A stretch of 64,000 nt of DNA from Cercis canadensis. Taxonomy: Eukaryota; Streptophyta; Magnoliopsida; Fabales; Fabaceae. Position 1 is the stretch's first letter, and the number at the start of each line of letters is the position of its first letter. The stretch lies in contig QAOA01003636.1 of assembly GCA_003255065.1 (NCBI GenBank), positions 172,772 through 236,771 of the forward strand, written 5' to 3'. A program made the position numbers and the translations under genes. A model generated the notes under the pieces. The model searched no databases and had not been told where the DNA came from. It saw nothing but the letters and a program-made list of their open reading frames with translations. Positions 21,417 to 34,538 of this stretch are shown piece by piece.

Positions 21417-23155
21417 TGGAAGAAAGGGGCATGAAGTTATGTGTTTGTTGGTGCTTCTAATGGGCAAGAAGGGAATTTTATATTCCTTTATTGGTGGAAT
21501 AAGCAGTATCAGATTGAAAGTGGATTCTAAGCAAACAATCTATCACTATCCTATCTACAAGTTGTGGTGACCACAAATGTATCCCACAAAAGAACTGAGC
21601 TTTAACAAAATAAGACTATCTCTCATGCTACTCTTCCTATTTCTGCTGCTATATGTAGCCATATCCTTCTTCAGGACAAAAATTGAAGAAAGATTATATT
21701 TTTCAGCTTTCTTTTCCATTGGCTGTTGTTCCAACTCAACAAGGTTTCATTTTGTCTTCTCAGTGACCATGTGATGATTTATCTCATTTCCTTGAGTTCA
21801 ATATTATGGGATGCTAGAACTTAGCATAAAAGATCCAATGGTATTAAAAAAAATTGTCTTCTAAGTAGATGTTTACCACAAAGTGTGAAATGACTTAAAT
21901 ACCTCAATATTATATGATTATTTTATTTATATTTAAATATGATAATTACATATATATATAAACAAAATAATTTCATAGCATCAATAGATATTTTGATAAT
22001 TTATTACGGTGTAACAAGTATTTATTTAAAAAACACACTCTTTTTAGTATTATTGAGTCTTTTATGTCAAATTTTAACACGGTACAATAATAAACTCTTT
22101 CCTTTTTTGGCTCAAACAATGAAGTAATGACCATATATCCACCAAGAGAAATGTCTATTCATACTGTTACATTTCACACTGGGTTAAACCAAGTGAATTG
22201 GTAAATTTTAACCATACAAGAAAAAATTGAAGTGATCAAATTAAGTTTAAATTGTATCAATTCTACACATGGGTGAAATCGTGAACAGATGCAATGTCCG
22301 AGTAGCTTTACTCTTCTGCCCCTCACCTTTTCTTTATTTCCTTTCTTTTTTCTTTTTTCTTTTTTTATTGCTTTTTTTCGAGGAAAAAAAAAAAAGAAGA
22401 AATATTCTTAGTTCGGTGCTTATGTTCTGCTGTACGTCATCCACCAAAATCTGCAGCCTTACTTTTGGCTCTACGACTATGATCAACTCCCAAGGAGTGC
22501 ATGTTTCTGCCTTTAAGAAAAACAGAATAATATTCTACGCAAAAATATAAAGAAAAAGAGAATAAAATCAGATTGCCAGTCCTTGAGTGATAAGTTAAAA
22601 TCCAAGAAAACTCAATCTAAAATCATTTCTGACAACTCAAGCAAGATATATACTTCATTTGACTGTATCAATATATATATATATATATGCAACAACTTAG
22701 CTTTACATGTTTCTTACAAAATTGAGGGATCAAAGATATGTTGTTCCTTCCATCTTAGCCCCAAAAAATTGAATGATGCTATCACCATAACTTTTATGTT
22801 ATCCTACTTGTTCCAAATGAATATACACAAAAGGAAAAGGAAAGAATTGATAAGAAAAGAAGTGGGAACAAAGCCATGTAATGTACAAAAAATTCCACAA
22901 GTCTCTTGTTGACCGCCTCCTGTCCTTCCATGAGTGGTAATAATACAATGTAGAATGGATGAAGCAAACTGACCAAGCAACTTCATTTGGCTCCCCAGCT
23001 CTTGCTAGTTAAATGCACTCAAAATCAGTTTCCTGCAAAATAAAAAAAAATAAAAGGCAATTATAAGTAAGCATTAAAAAGTGACTAGCCTTATAAAGCT
23101 TTATTAAAAAAAAGGTCTATGAAGTGTAAACATGCTCAATTGAGGATAATGAACC
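21417..23155. other. Intergenic DNA between X8 copy B and AHK2
   Basis: Counterpart of 5048-6808 in copy A, with the same poly-T/poly-A, (AT)n (about 22668-22688) and AT-rich repeat motifs. No gene is supported. A sequence at about 22985-23034 (ending at the acceptor-like ttttgcag on the minus strand) may be a 3'-UTR exon of AHK2. Confidence 0.45.
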
Positions 23156-23351
23156 GGTGGCTGCTAAGCTACCCTTCCTTCAAGGGGGATAGCACTACCC
23201 CATGCCCTCGTTTGAGGGGGTTCGGGTGGGACCCATATCCCAAAATTAATGTCGTTGCAAAGATCTCAAAAAAACGAGTGTTGCCAAAACCCCCTCAATG
23301 AGGGGTGGGGTAGCACTACCCCTTTAAAGGGAGGATAGCTTAGCAACCACC
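23156..23351. mobile_element. Mutator-like MITE downstream of AHK2, copy B
   Basis: The terminal inverted repeats (GGTGGCTGCTAAGCTACCC at the left; its partner reads GGTGGTTGCTAAGCTATCC on the other strand) are about 33 bp. The 9-bp repeat taatgaacc flanks it at 23147-23155 and 23352-23360. It is the same insertion as 6809-7003. Confidence 0.78.
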
Positions 23352-23672
23352 TAATGAACCACAGCACTTGATGGCCGCAAAAAAAGATAAACCACAGCAC
23401 TTACTATAACAATACAAGGCCGTAGCTGAAATCCATGATGCTGAATTGACACATTCGATGCAGGAATGCATTTCTTGTCTACAACATCTGCTGGGGTGTT
23501 TCCAATAATTACCATATCCAGAGGGAATTTGCCTACAAGAACTCCATCTGCTAGCTCTTGCAATTTAAGTATGTAATTGACTCGAGACACTATGCTTTGG
23601 AGGTCAATCAACAATTGTCAACAGGGTGCATGCACTAATAATCAATGATCATAATTCATAACCACTTCCACT

Positions 23673-26600
23673 CTACGGATCGAACTTGAAGAAACGTGCC
23701 ACTGCTGTATAGAGCTGTTCTTCTTCAAATGGCTTCGCCACATAGTCATCCATTCCACACTTACTGCACTCCTCATTTGTAGCCTGAATTACATCAGCTG
23801 TCATAGCTAATATTGGTGTGTGCCAATAAGCCACATTACCAAACATCTCAGCTGATGCTTTGCCACATGCAATTTTCTCATTTACCTCGTTCTCCAGACT
23901 CCGGACTCGCCGTGTAACTTCAAAACTGCACCATTTAAGATGAAGAGAATATTTGTAAATTATACCTAATCATATGGCAAATATAAAGTAGTCCACCATT
24001 ACAAGCCAGAGCAAAACTACACATTATCAATTCAACCTCAAATTTACTGTTCTTCAGGTTAAATATGTGAGTAAGTAATTTTACAAGAATCCTGCCCTGA
24101 GATCCTATCAAAAAGGGTATTCAGAATTTATCAATTTTCTTAGATCAGCTAAACTACCATTTGGCTTAATCAACAAAAAGATAATTATATACTGATACTA
24201 CTTCCTAACCAAAATGGCTGAATAAAGTTGCTGATTACGAGGCCAAAACATAGTTGACTAATCTATATTATCTTTCCAACTTAACATCTACTGCTTCCTA
24301 GGTTCAAGATATGGGTAGATAGCTGTAAATGCTAACATAGCAGCGATGCAGGTATTTAGCAAACAACTAAGATGCCTCCCTTGATTTGCATTCAAAAGTC
24401 TGAAACAAACAAGAAAAATTCAGAACAGGCAAATCAATTACCCATCCATTTCTGGCATTTGGAGATCCATGAAACAAGCATCAAAATTATGTGGTGGATT
24501 AAGCATCTTTAGAGCAGCCTTGCCGCCATTCACACAGGTAACTATTGCCCCATATTTCTGCAGAACACCTTCTGCAACTTTTCTGTTCACTGCATTGTCA
24601 TCAACCACCAAAATTCGTTTCTGCATTAGCAAGTTCCCCAGATTTGATGCTTTCTTTCTATATATTTGCCTTTTTTCACTTCCAAGGGCTTCTCTGTAGT
24701 AGCGAATCACAACACTAAGCCAAAGAGGTTTTATTATTATATCATCTACAACACCAGCAGATTTTAGCTCATCACGTTCATCGGGACTAAGGTGGGTGGC
24801 CAAGAGAAAAATCTTGGGAAAATTAATTGGGTCATCTTTCATGCCATTCTGTCTGTGTTTCTTGATGGAACATAATATGCTACGTTCCTTATCCCAAACA
24901 TCCTTTTCTAAAAGCATCATGGCCAACTGTGTAGACATACTGAAAAGAAAAAGAGTAATTGTTTAGCCAAAAAAAAAAATTTACCATAAGAATTTTCAAT
25001 TTTCCAGAAATCAAAAGCCTTCACGTTTACTTTTATGATAAAACAAAATAAATCAAATGCTCTTTGTGCACGTACATAGAATGGCCCTAACATGTGAATT
25101 TTCAATTTTTAAACTTGAGCAATTACCACTTTTAGGGAAATGAAAATTGTCATAAAAAGAAATTCAGAANCATAAGAATTTTCAATTTTCCAGAAATCAA
25201 AAGCCTTCACGTTTACTTTTATGATAAAACAAAATAAATCGACTGCTCTTTGTGCACGTACATAGAATGGCCCTAACATGTGAATTTTCAATTTTTAAAC
25301 TTGAGCAATTACCACTTTTAGGGAAATGAAAATTGTCATAAAAAGAAATTCAGAAGAACCAATGATGCTAAGAACAAAAAGTGTATCAAATTTACAATAA
25401 ACTTCAAATAGTTAATCATGAGGAGAACATCTAGCAATGTTCATTCCCCATAGAAAACAAGTATGTAGTGAGGATGAGGTCAATTTTAACCCTTTTTTTA
25501 TGTGATAAAACAGATTGAACACAATATTTCCACAAAGCATGTGATACAGATAATTTATATTCTACCATTATATATGTTTATTCAGTAAATGACCAGCACA
25601 AATGAAATTTTCTAAGGCTGTCTTTCAAGATAACTTAAAAGCAATAGTCTTCATTTTTTTTTTTTTTTTTTGGGAGTGCTTTTAAAAGGTCAAGTTCTTC
25701 TGGTTTGTTGCACATTCAGGTGACCTGAATTTTAATTTCAACTGCCAAAATGAGAAATTACCTCTTGTTACTAGATAGATAAGAGTATGCCGATTTCAGA
25801 CTAAAAGTTACATCGACAGACATCCCCAACCTCCGCAGATAATATCTTGTGACCTCGGCTCGGATGTTTCTTCTATCTACCACTAATGCTCTCAATCCTT
25901 GGAACTCTGAAATAAAAGGAGAGTACTGCTGCCACTTGGCATCCAGAGACGCGGTTTCTCCTTTTCTGAAAATTCCAGTGAATGTAAAAGTACTGCCAAT
26001 ACCAGGTTCACTTACAAATCCAATTTCTCCTCCCATGAGGTCAACTAGACATTTACTAATGCTCAGTCCTATTCCAGTCCCACCATAGGTTCGTGAGGTG
26101 GAACTATCAGCCTGCATAAAAGGCGTGAATATGCGGCTTTGTGCATCTACAGGAATTCCTATACCTGTATCCTCAACTGTTACTAATAATTGAATAATGT
26201 CAGGCTCATCTATCAAATTTATGCTGCTTAGCTTTTTGAAATTTTCCCAGCTTTTCCATCTGTTGACTACGGGAAACCCACTCAATGTATTATAATTTCT
26301 GTCTGACATGTCCTGATCCAGGTTTAAACCTTGTCTCAGCACTGAATCCATAATATAAAGTGGGCTCCTTACTTCATCCGCCAGATGAATTGAGACAAAT
26401 ACATGTCCTTTGTCGTGAGTGAACTGAAATGTAACAAGTAAAATAATGAACAAAATTATGAACCAACAATAAACTTTTGAGGCATAAGCTGCACCAAGAG
26501 GGCCTAAGTATAGTTATATGATTAGGCAGATTTAGTATAAGATTAAATTGTTGTTCAGAAAGATAGAGTCTAATTCCATTCATAACCATGAATTATAAAG

Positions 26601-29600
26601 TTCCATCATAGTTCATTATCATATAAGAAACAGTGCAGTAATGATCAAAGTGAGTAGAATCCCCAAGCAATTTGAAAGGTAGTTAGCTTGACTGGAAGAA
26701 AGCATGTGAAACTTATGAGACATTATAGGAGAAACAGCAAAGAAAAATGGCCTCCCTAGGGTAATGGAGGAAGCCACTTTTCTTCATTTACTCTGCTTTC
26801 ATGCCTCAAATACAATGAGAAAAGACACCCAAACACTTATTTAAGAAGACAAGGTCCTCAAAGACTAATTGACATAGTAGACGGTAAACATCTAATTGTA
26901 GGCCACAATCCACAAACAATACGTATGCAGAAATGGTGAAAATTTTGTGCTCTATTTCTAGCATCATCACGTTAGAATGGGAAGCTGGAAATGAGTCAAA
27001 CCAACAAGTGCAGCAAGAAACATAGCAAACCTTAAGCGAATTCCCAACAAGATTAGTAATTGTTTGCCGGAATCGTTTAGGATCACCAATGACAACTTCA
27101 GGCATCTGATTGGATACGTAAGCAGCCAACTGTTCTCGCCCAAAAGAATAAAGGAACAAGTTTATATAAGAATTGATATCCAACTATTATAAAAGGAACA
27201 AAAAGTCAAGCCAAAATATTAGGTCTTACCTCAATTCTTTTCTCATTAGATTTTACTGAGAAAAGTGATAGAACTTCATCTAAAATAGCACGTGGATCAA
27301 AAGCTACAGCTTCAAGTTCAAGCTTGCCAGCCTCGATCTTAGCCTGATCAAGAACCTCATTTATCACTGATATAAGATCTTTACCACTTCCATGAGCAGT
27401 CTCGGCATAATCCATCTGGTTTTCATCAAGTTCAGTGTCCATCAACATTTGCAGCATACCTGGAAAATTATTGGAAACAGTTGACTGTTACCTAGACTTG
27501 ACTCTTGACGAGCAGGGAAGCATCTATGTTAACATCAAATACTTCTCATTTACCTAAAACACCATTCATTGGAGTCCTGATCTCATGTGAAACCGTTGCA
27601 AGAAACTAGAAAAGGGGAAACAAATATTAAGGTTAAGGTAAAATATTTTAGTGTAGATAAATAAAAAGTTCATCATCGATGAGTAACAATACTAGTTCTG
27701 AATCATGAATATCACATGAACCCCTAAATATATGAATTTTGTATAAGAAATCACAAATACTCCCGGGATTTTGTTGGATGACACAAAGAAACTATGCTAG
27801 AAATGTAATGAACCTGAGATTTTGCCACATCTGCAGCTTCAGCACGAACTTTAAGCTCCATCATTTTACGGTAATCATCCTCCACTTTTGCTATTCTATT
27901 TATTGCAGCATAAAAAATATGGCCAAGAAGCAAAGTGATAACAAGTACTCCCACTGATGCATTGATTGCTGTCCAAGGTAATGGAGGTCTCTGCTTGAAC
28001 CTGAANAAAAAAAAAAAAAAAAAAAAAAAGGGAAAAGAAAATTTGAATTCGAGCTGATATGAGATTCCATGTCATTGTACTAACCATCTAAAACTTCATA
28101 GCATGAGGGTATACCTGCAATGCATCTCATGTTTTCGTAGTGGATCCCCAAAATCTAGGTTGCTTATATTCAGTAGGCCAGTATCAGTAACATCAGTACC
28201 ATACATGGTGATGGGTGCAGATGCATTAGTTGTATCATAAACATTTACAACAATTGTTTGCTTGCTGGCAAGTTGGTGCAGAAGCTTGTCCACCAGTGAT
28301 GGAACATCATAGGATGCACCCAAATACCTGTCAATGAATAGGCATCAATACAAAAATCATTATGAGTTTATAAATACAAATGTGATGTACATTTGGTACA
28401 TTAAGTAGACAGGCAATCATAAGAAGTAAAGAAATCTCTAATAAGATAAAATTACCCAACAGTAGCTTCAATTCGCTGCTCTGGTGTAGCATCTGGAGGA
28501 AGATCAGTGTTATAGACAGCAAATGTAAGTACAACACCCACATGATTGGACTTAAGCAGTTTAAAAGGAGATGTCAGCACTCCCTTTCCAGATGCCCTTG
28601 CTCGCAAGATATTCTCATGGTCTTCCTACATAACAATGGCAACATTTTTTTTTTTAAATTAGACAACCAGATAACTGAGGAATTTACTAAACAATTCAAC
28701 AAATACTCGCTCCTAATTTCATCTCCTTTGAATCTATCACTGGGATGACAATGAATGAGCCAATCAGACCTTAACACAGTCATAATCAGGTTATTCCAGT
28801 TCTTAGAATCATCCTATTGATGTCAGGAAGTGATATTTTTATATGTAGATTATATTTTTCCCAATAGTTAACTTTCACCATTGAAAGTAAATTATGTAAG
28901 ATACAGTATAGGGTCTAGATAATCCATTTGGCTCCATATATTCAAACCAAAGTTTGAAGATTCTAATACTACCAGCTTGCATTTTTTCAAAAATGTAAAG
29001 ACAAAAATTGATGAGTTCTTCTAAGTGATATCTAAGCACAAATGTCTTCATCCTGTTAGAAACATATGGTAACATTCACGGGAATGTCAAAGCAGCAGTT
29101 TCAGCCATAGGCCTAGAGTTACCTATAAATAGAAAATTATATTAGGATAACAATAAGCCAAGCAAGCCACACCTTTCCTGACATCATGTCAATAGATACA
29201 ATATGGGAAACAGTTTCTTGAGCAAATATGACTGGTGCATATTCATCTTGAATGGGTGCAGGATCCAAATTTTCTGGAATACAATCTTGGACAAGTGTCT
29301 CATTCTCAGTTTCCATTTTCTTAATTGTCCATCCATGCCCCTTCTCAAATTGCTCCCTAACAAAGTGAGGAACTTTCAGAGCATAGGCAACACCACTAGT
29401 AAGTGGTCTCTCAAAAGCAGTCCTCTCTGTATACTCTCCAAATGTTTTCTGCAGGGAAAAAAAAGAAGCTTTGAGGTTATCTTTGTTTACTCTTTTCTTC
29501 TCCCTTAGGATGGATAACATTGCGACAAGAGCAGTAAATAAATAATTGAGCAAAGGAGACACAGCCACATAAATCTGTCGAATAGGTGCATGTAAGATAC

Positions 29601-31979
29601 ACTAAGGAAAAGCTAAACTGGTAGAAGAAAATGTAACATATCCAATCTTTTCTATGCATGGTGCACACAAAATTGGGTAGGAATCAATATTCAGTGACCT
29701 GGCTATGCCCAATAAGACAAAGAACAAAATGATGTTGAGAAAACTACCTGATCAATTGTAGAAGGATGTTTACTATGGTGAAAGGTAGACACAAGAATAG
29801 CCAAAGCATGAACGTGGTTCATGCTCACATTAAACTGATCCTGCAGCATACGGGCTCGCTCATCACACATATTGGCAAGCATTTCTTTTCTTCTTAGCTT
29901 AATGTCCTTATTTAAGTGCCAGAATAACCAAATGGACCCAAGTATTCCAAGTGACACAAATAAAATTAAAAACTTTTTCCTCCACCTTCCAGCACCCTTT
30001 GGAGGACCATGGGCAGAATGTTGTTGTAGCTGAGCAACTGGCTGCTGATGAACCACCTTCTGATTTTGACTCCTCCATAATAAATGGAAACCAGACAATT
30101 GGAAGCACATTGTAAGTCCAAGAAGGACCCACCAACTTCCTTTAACCAAACTAAACAGACTCCCAGACCCCGGCATTGCCAAGACCCCCAGTACCCATGA
30201 CTGCAATATGTTCTACGAAAGCCAAAATAAACAAGTAAATTAATTATATTGTGGATGGATATGTTAAAAATGAGAATGAATGGACCACATACTATCAAAA
30301 TTATTGCAAAAGCATGGATGTCAAAATGCAAATTCCTATATCTAGATGCAAGGTTCATGAAGTATAATCCACAACTAACATGGAAAATGCAATATTAGGT
30401 TAGATTATGTCCATAGAAGCGCATTTACGTAATAATGTGGTTAGGATAGGTTAATTTAAATGAAAAGCTACTATCGGTCATTAATGCTGCTCTGATTTTT
30501 ATAGTGCCATAACCACTCCCACTTATTCTGCCTATTCACCCATCAAGAATTTATTATAGCACTTTCCAAACTTAAAAGAATGTTATGTTGCTGATTGCAA
30601 TTATAGGGAATCATATGACCTAGTGCATATAAAATTCTTTCAGCTTAGAACCCAATGATGTATTATTAATAGTTTCTTCTCTCACCCAGTGTTCACAAAA
30701 TTAACAGTCTTACAGGAAACAATATGTAAGATGCCTAGAGCTCAGTCACTATGCTTTTGTATCTCAATCAATAGCAGTAAATATGCCCTCTTCAATGGGT
30801 TGCGGGGAGGGGTAAATGAGAACAATAATCAGATATAATTCATAGGCATTAACTATTTAGCAAAGAATCAACAGTTTAAAACTATAGAACTTCCGGGCAT
30901 GACAGATCACATTCCTCAGTTAAAATCAAGATTCTACCTTTCCACAGAACAAATGATTAACCAAATTGGATGAATGTTCAGACCGTGAGGCCACTGATAC
31001 AGACTTGTCCACTAGCAATGACAATTCAAGCTTTCTCCGTACATATTCATCAAGGATTGGGCATTGTTCTATAGATTCTACTTTGTCAGCAACACATGGA
31101 TGGTCCTTTGAGAACTGCTTCTCTGGACATATTACTTGTGAACTGTCTATACCATTGCTTAACAACTTTTGTAGTCCTCTTTCATCAATACACTGGGACA
31201 ATCAGCATTATATACTAGTGAGAAAGAGGAAAAAGATAATCACTTAGCAACAAGCACTCTTTTCTCTTAAGAGATATAATGAGAGAACTTCTGGCAGTTT
31301 CTGTCATTTTAAGTGTTCCAAAACATAAGGTTGTCCTAGAAAAATCTTGTGGAAGAAGCATCAGAAGAGCATAGTGCATACCCTTTAAGTTCAAGCCACA
31401 TCTTGCTTCTTGTTATTTTATATTACATTTTACAGTTATGTTCAAAATCATAATCAAACAAGAGGTCATTTGTTTAATGAACATGAAGTTCTACAGAAAG
31501 AGCAGTTAGTACAGAAGAAGCCAACCAATTCAAAATTTCAAGTTTCTAAGCACAAGTATTCAACAATTACTAATTACTATATCAACCCAAAAACCAAGAA
31601 TTTGGAAAGAGCAACCAAAAGTGCAGGCTAAAGAGAGGAGGTTCAAGTTACAAAAACGCAGTACCTGATCTGATCCAGAGAATAGAGAAGCCAAAGCATG
31701 ATATCTCTTTCTGCTTACATTATAACGTTGCAGCAAGATTCGAGCTCTCTCCTCACAAGCATCCCAAACCTTCTCTTTCCTCACCAAAGATTCATTATTG
31801 AAACTGAAGATAAACCACAAGCTTACTATAGCAACAAAACCAAAAAACCACCACAACAAGGACTTTCTCCTGCACTTCCTGAGAGAATTCGACCCATGCA
31901 AAGGCTCATTTGCCTTCCATGGCTTCAAAGTTGGTGGCAACCTGCCATTTAAGCCAGAGAGCTTTCGATTGACAGACAT
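23673..31979 (-). CDS. AHK2: Cytokinin receptor histidine kinase, AHK2 type
   Basis: Hybrid histidine kinase that senses cytokinin and starts the phosphorelay to HPt proteins. Thirteen exons: 31665-31979, 30938-31192, 29748-30200, 29173-29448, 28456-28625, 28115-28327, 27814-28000, 27554-27605, 27230-27459, 27031-27129, 25762-26423, 24442-24939 and 23673-23925. All are GT-AG with continuous frame, 1220 aa (Arabidopsis AHK2 is a little shorter). N-terminal hydrophobic segments lie at about residues 40-60, 205-225 and 268-290. The CHASE domain (about 300-555, with RPLTSGVAYALKVPH and PVIFAQETVSHIVS) is followed by a membrane segment at about 562-582. The H-box has His about 630 in SHEIRTPMNG, the N-box is ITNLVGNS, and G-box sequence includes VEDTGIGIP and GGTGIGLS. 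The receiver has acidic VVDDN, phospho-acceptor Asp about 1129 in FMDLQMPEMDG, and Lys in AKPFEEE. The ATG at 31979 was chosen because upstream in-frame codons have no ATG. Two single Ns fall in introns. Confidence 0.95.
24983..25355. repeat. Direct repeat around a single N in AHK2 intron 11
   Basis: About 187 bp (24983-25169) is repeated at 25171-25355 across one N at 25170, with a couple of substitutions. As at 18976, this looks like an unmerged contig overlap and should not be read as an intronic duplication. Confidence 0.7.
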
Positions 31980-33805
31980 ATTTGACAAATTCACCTACGT
32001 GACTTCACAAAGTACCTTGCAGGCTCAAGATAAGCCCCGGCTTCAGCAAAACATTCACAAAATTGGACCTCCAAGGACCCCACCTCATGGCTTCAACTAC
32101 TTGTAAGCAAAATTGAAGAAACCCAATATTTCTGTTGGCAAACCCAGCTGCCAAAACTCATAAAGTTCAATGCTTTATGAGGTGCCTGCCAATTTAGCCC
32201 AACCCAAACGCCAAATTGCAGAGAACCCAGTTCAAATTTCAACGAACCAGCTCCAACCCAGCACTATACTAAGAAAAAACCAAGTGGTCCAACCTCTTTT
32301 ATCTCTCAGTTGTGATTTTCTTTTATCGCTATCCGTGAAGCTTTAACAGCCATGGGGGTAATTATCACACCTCACTAGAAGCTGAATCAAACCCAGTTGT
32401 CATTTTGGCAACCTCTGAGAGAATGATGAATGAGATTGGAAAATTTGTTCTTTTTCTATAACTGGGTATCCCTGCTCTCTGCACGGCCGAAAGAAGCATC
32501 AAGAATGGAAGAATCTCAAAGAAAAAATCATCATCTTCTAAATGCTGATAAAACCCCCTTTTTCTTTTTTTCTTTTTCCTTTCTCTCAAAGCCTTTTATT
32601 AGTGTGATACAATGGAAATGTGCTTCTTCTTTCCCATCTCTATTATCTCTCTCTTCTCTCCTGTTTGGTGTGCAGCATTAGGTAATTGAGTATGGATTCA
32701 TGATTATCTCATCATCTGGTGGGGAAGGTTAAGCAAAAGCAAACAAAACCCAATATTAAAAAAAAAAATTAATGGGAAAAGAAATAAAACAAAATTAGTA
32801 TATTACTATTTTTATTTGTCTAATTGACATTTACTTCTCTTTTGTGTTGTGTTGCTTTTGCTGGAGTTGAAAGAGACAGCACCATTGAGTGATTAAAGAT
32901 GGGGTACTCTCACTGTGCATTGCAGAATACGGATTTATTTTTATTTTATGTTTTGGCTAATAGTGCAGAATACGGATTTAGTGAGGGGAAGACACGAGAG
33001 AGAGAAAGTCAGAAAANCACGAGAGAGAGAGAGTCAGAAAAAGATAGAAAAGAAAATGGTTTTCTGATGAAACCGTGAGAGAGAGAGACACACACACACA
33101 CAGAGTAAGAGAGAGAGAGGGAATAAGAATTTGAAAGAGAGAGAAAGAAAGGGTAAAAGGGGCAATGACTAATGAGTGAAGAACATTTTCAGTTAAGAAA
33201 TGGAGAGAAGAAACTAAACTGGTTTCCATGTCAAGTATGTCTCATCGTACGGGGAAAAGAATCGGCAATTACTCGGGTCATGTTTGGGTGGTGGTCGCTA
33301 AGATGCGCCTGGTGTTGAAAGATTCCTATGTGACGTAACCATAATGTTTAAGAATTGAGAATAAGTGGTCTAATAATTTGTGATCATCTAGTATGATTTA
33401 GATTTGAATTTTATTTTTAGTATTTTTTTTATAAATAATTTATAAATATTATCAAAAATACTTGTTGAAGCTTATGATATGTTCTGATTTTAAAATGAGG
33501 TAATTTTTTCTCTCCTTAAACTTTAAAGTATCAAAAATAAAGAATTATTAAGTATTATTTATTAGTAAAGAGTCTAAGTAGTTTATAATTTTAATTTTTG
33601 TATCGTAATATAACTAAAAAGAAGAAATAAGAAATTATACTTATGTTACATGTTACCTCAAATAATATACATAACACAAATAAAATTGATAATTGACATA
33701 ATTTATACTATCTGTTTTATTTATATGTAAATGTAATAAAATAAACAGCAATTTATTATCCCAATAATGAATTTTACCTGTGATGGATATTAAACAAGTC
33801 TTCAG

Positions 33806-33848
<43 letters not shown>

Positions 33849-34122
33849 AGAGAAAGAGAGGTGAAGATGGGGCATCAAAGAAAATGAAATGTCGGCTATA
33901 TACTATACCCCCCAATATATAATAATGAACAAAATTGAGAATCAATGGTACTAAACAAGGCGGCAATTTCATTAAAAACTTGTATGAAAAGCATAATTAG
34001 TTTGACCATCATTACATGGGTATTATTGTATTTATCCAACCTTAGGTGTTGAATAAGCACACATAAATTAACCCTTTTAACATTGTTTATTGAGGAGTAG
34101 ACATCATTGCCTAATAGGGGTC
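31980..34122. other. AHK2 upstream region
   Basis: Upstream of the AHK2 start the DNA is non-coding. It contains pyrimidine-rich sequence at about 32560-32665 and a (GA)n-rich stretch at about 32995-33150 broken by an N at 33017. The 24-bp block cacgagagagag...gtcagaaaa is duplicated across that N. An (AT)n tract lies at about 33808-33842. No gene was recognised. The AHK2 promoter and 5' UTR should lie in the first 1 kb. Confidence 0.45.
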
Positions 34123-34289
34123 AGGGATAGCAATTTACCCCATACCCGATGGGGCCCCGTTATTTTTACCCTGTCGGATATGAATATGGGGTTGAAAAAA
34201 TGGGGATGGGAATGGATAATTTTATGGGACCGGGATAGGGGATGAGAAAGTCACTACCTGCCCCATACTGTACATAAATAAATAAATAA

Positions 34290-34335
<46 letters not shown>

Positions 34336-34538
34336 CATTACATAATTTTTTTAGACTTATAAATTGTGTATATTTAAAAAAGCATAGTTGTATCGGTAAA
34401 TAGGGCGGGATATAGGATAGATGGCCATTTACTAGGGCGGGGATGGGGTTGTTGAAAAATCTGTAGTTGAAGATGGGGCATGGGGATGTCCTTCGAAAAT
34501 GGGGACGGGGAGTATCTGCCCGCCCCATTGCCATCCCT
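34123..34538. mobile_element. hAT-like non-autonomous element (G-rich ends)
   Basis: The ends form an inverted repeat AGGGATAGCAAT (left) and ATTGCCATCCCT (right). They are followed inward by GGGGATGGGG/CCCCGCCCC-rich sequence at both sides, a pattern common in plant hAT-type elements. The middle holds (AAAT)n and (AT)n tracts at 34275-34330. A clear 8-bp target duplication is not visible. The 122-codon open frame here is low-complexity and not a gene. Confidence 0.5.

Larger units (their letters stand above)
19693..28222. repeat. Segmental duplication, right copy
   Basis: Direct, collinear copy of 3184-14080. It holds the intact X8 copy B and the 3' two thirds of the intact AHK2 gene; the AHK2 gene extends beyond the duplicated part to 31979. 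It is therefore the likely source copy, because it carries the complete gene. Confidence 0.85.

Noticed and set aside
22583..22912. 109-codon plus-strand open frame in the X8-AHK2 spacer
   Set aside because: The aligned region of copy A is not open, and it spans an (AT)n tract.
24983..25355. Intronic tandem duplication in AHK2
   Set aside because: It is also split by a single N, so treated as an assembly artefact.
34166..34534. 122-codon minus-strand open frame
   Set aside because: It spans the G-rich ends and AT repeats of a hAT-like element and is low-complexity.
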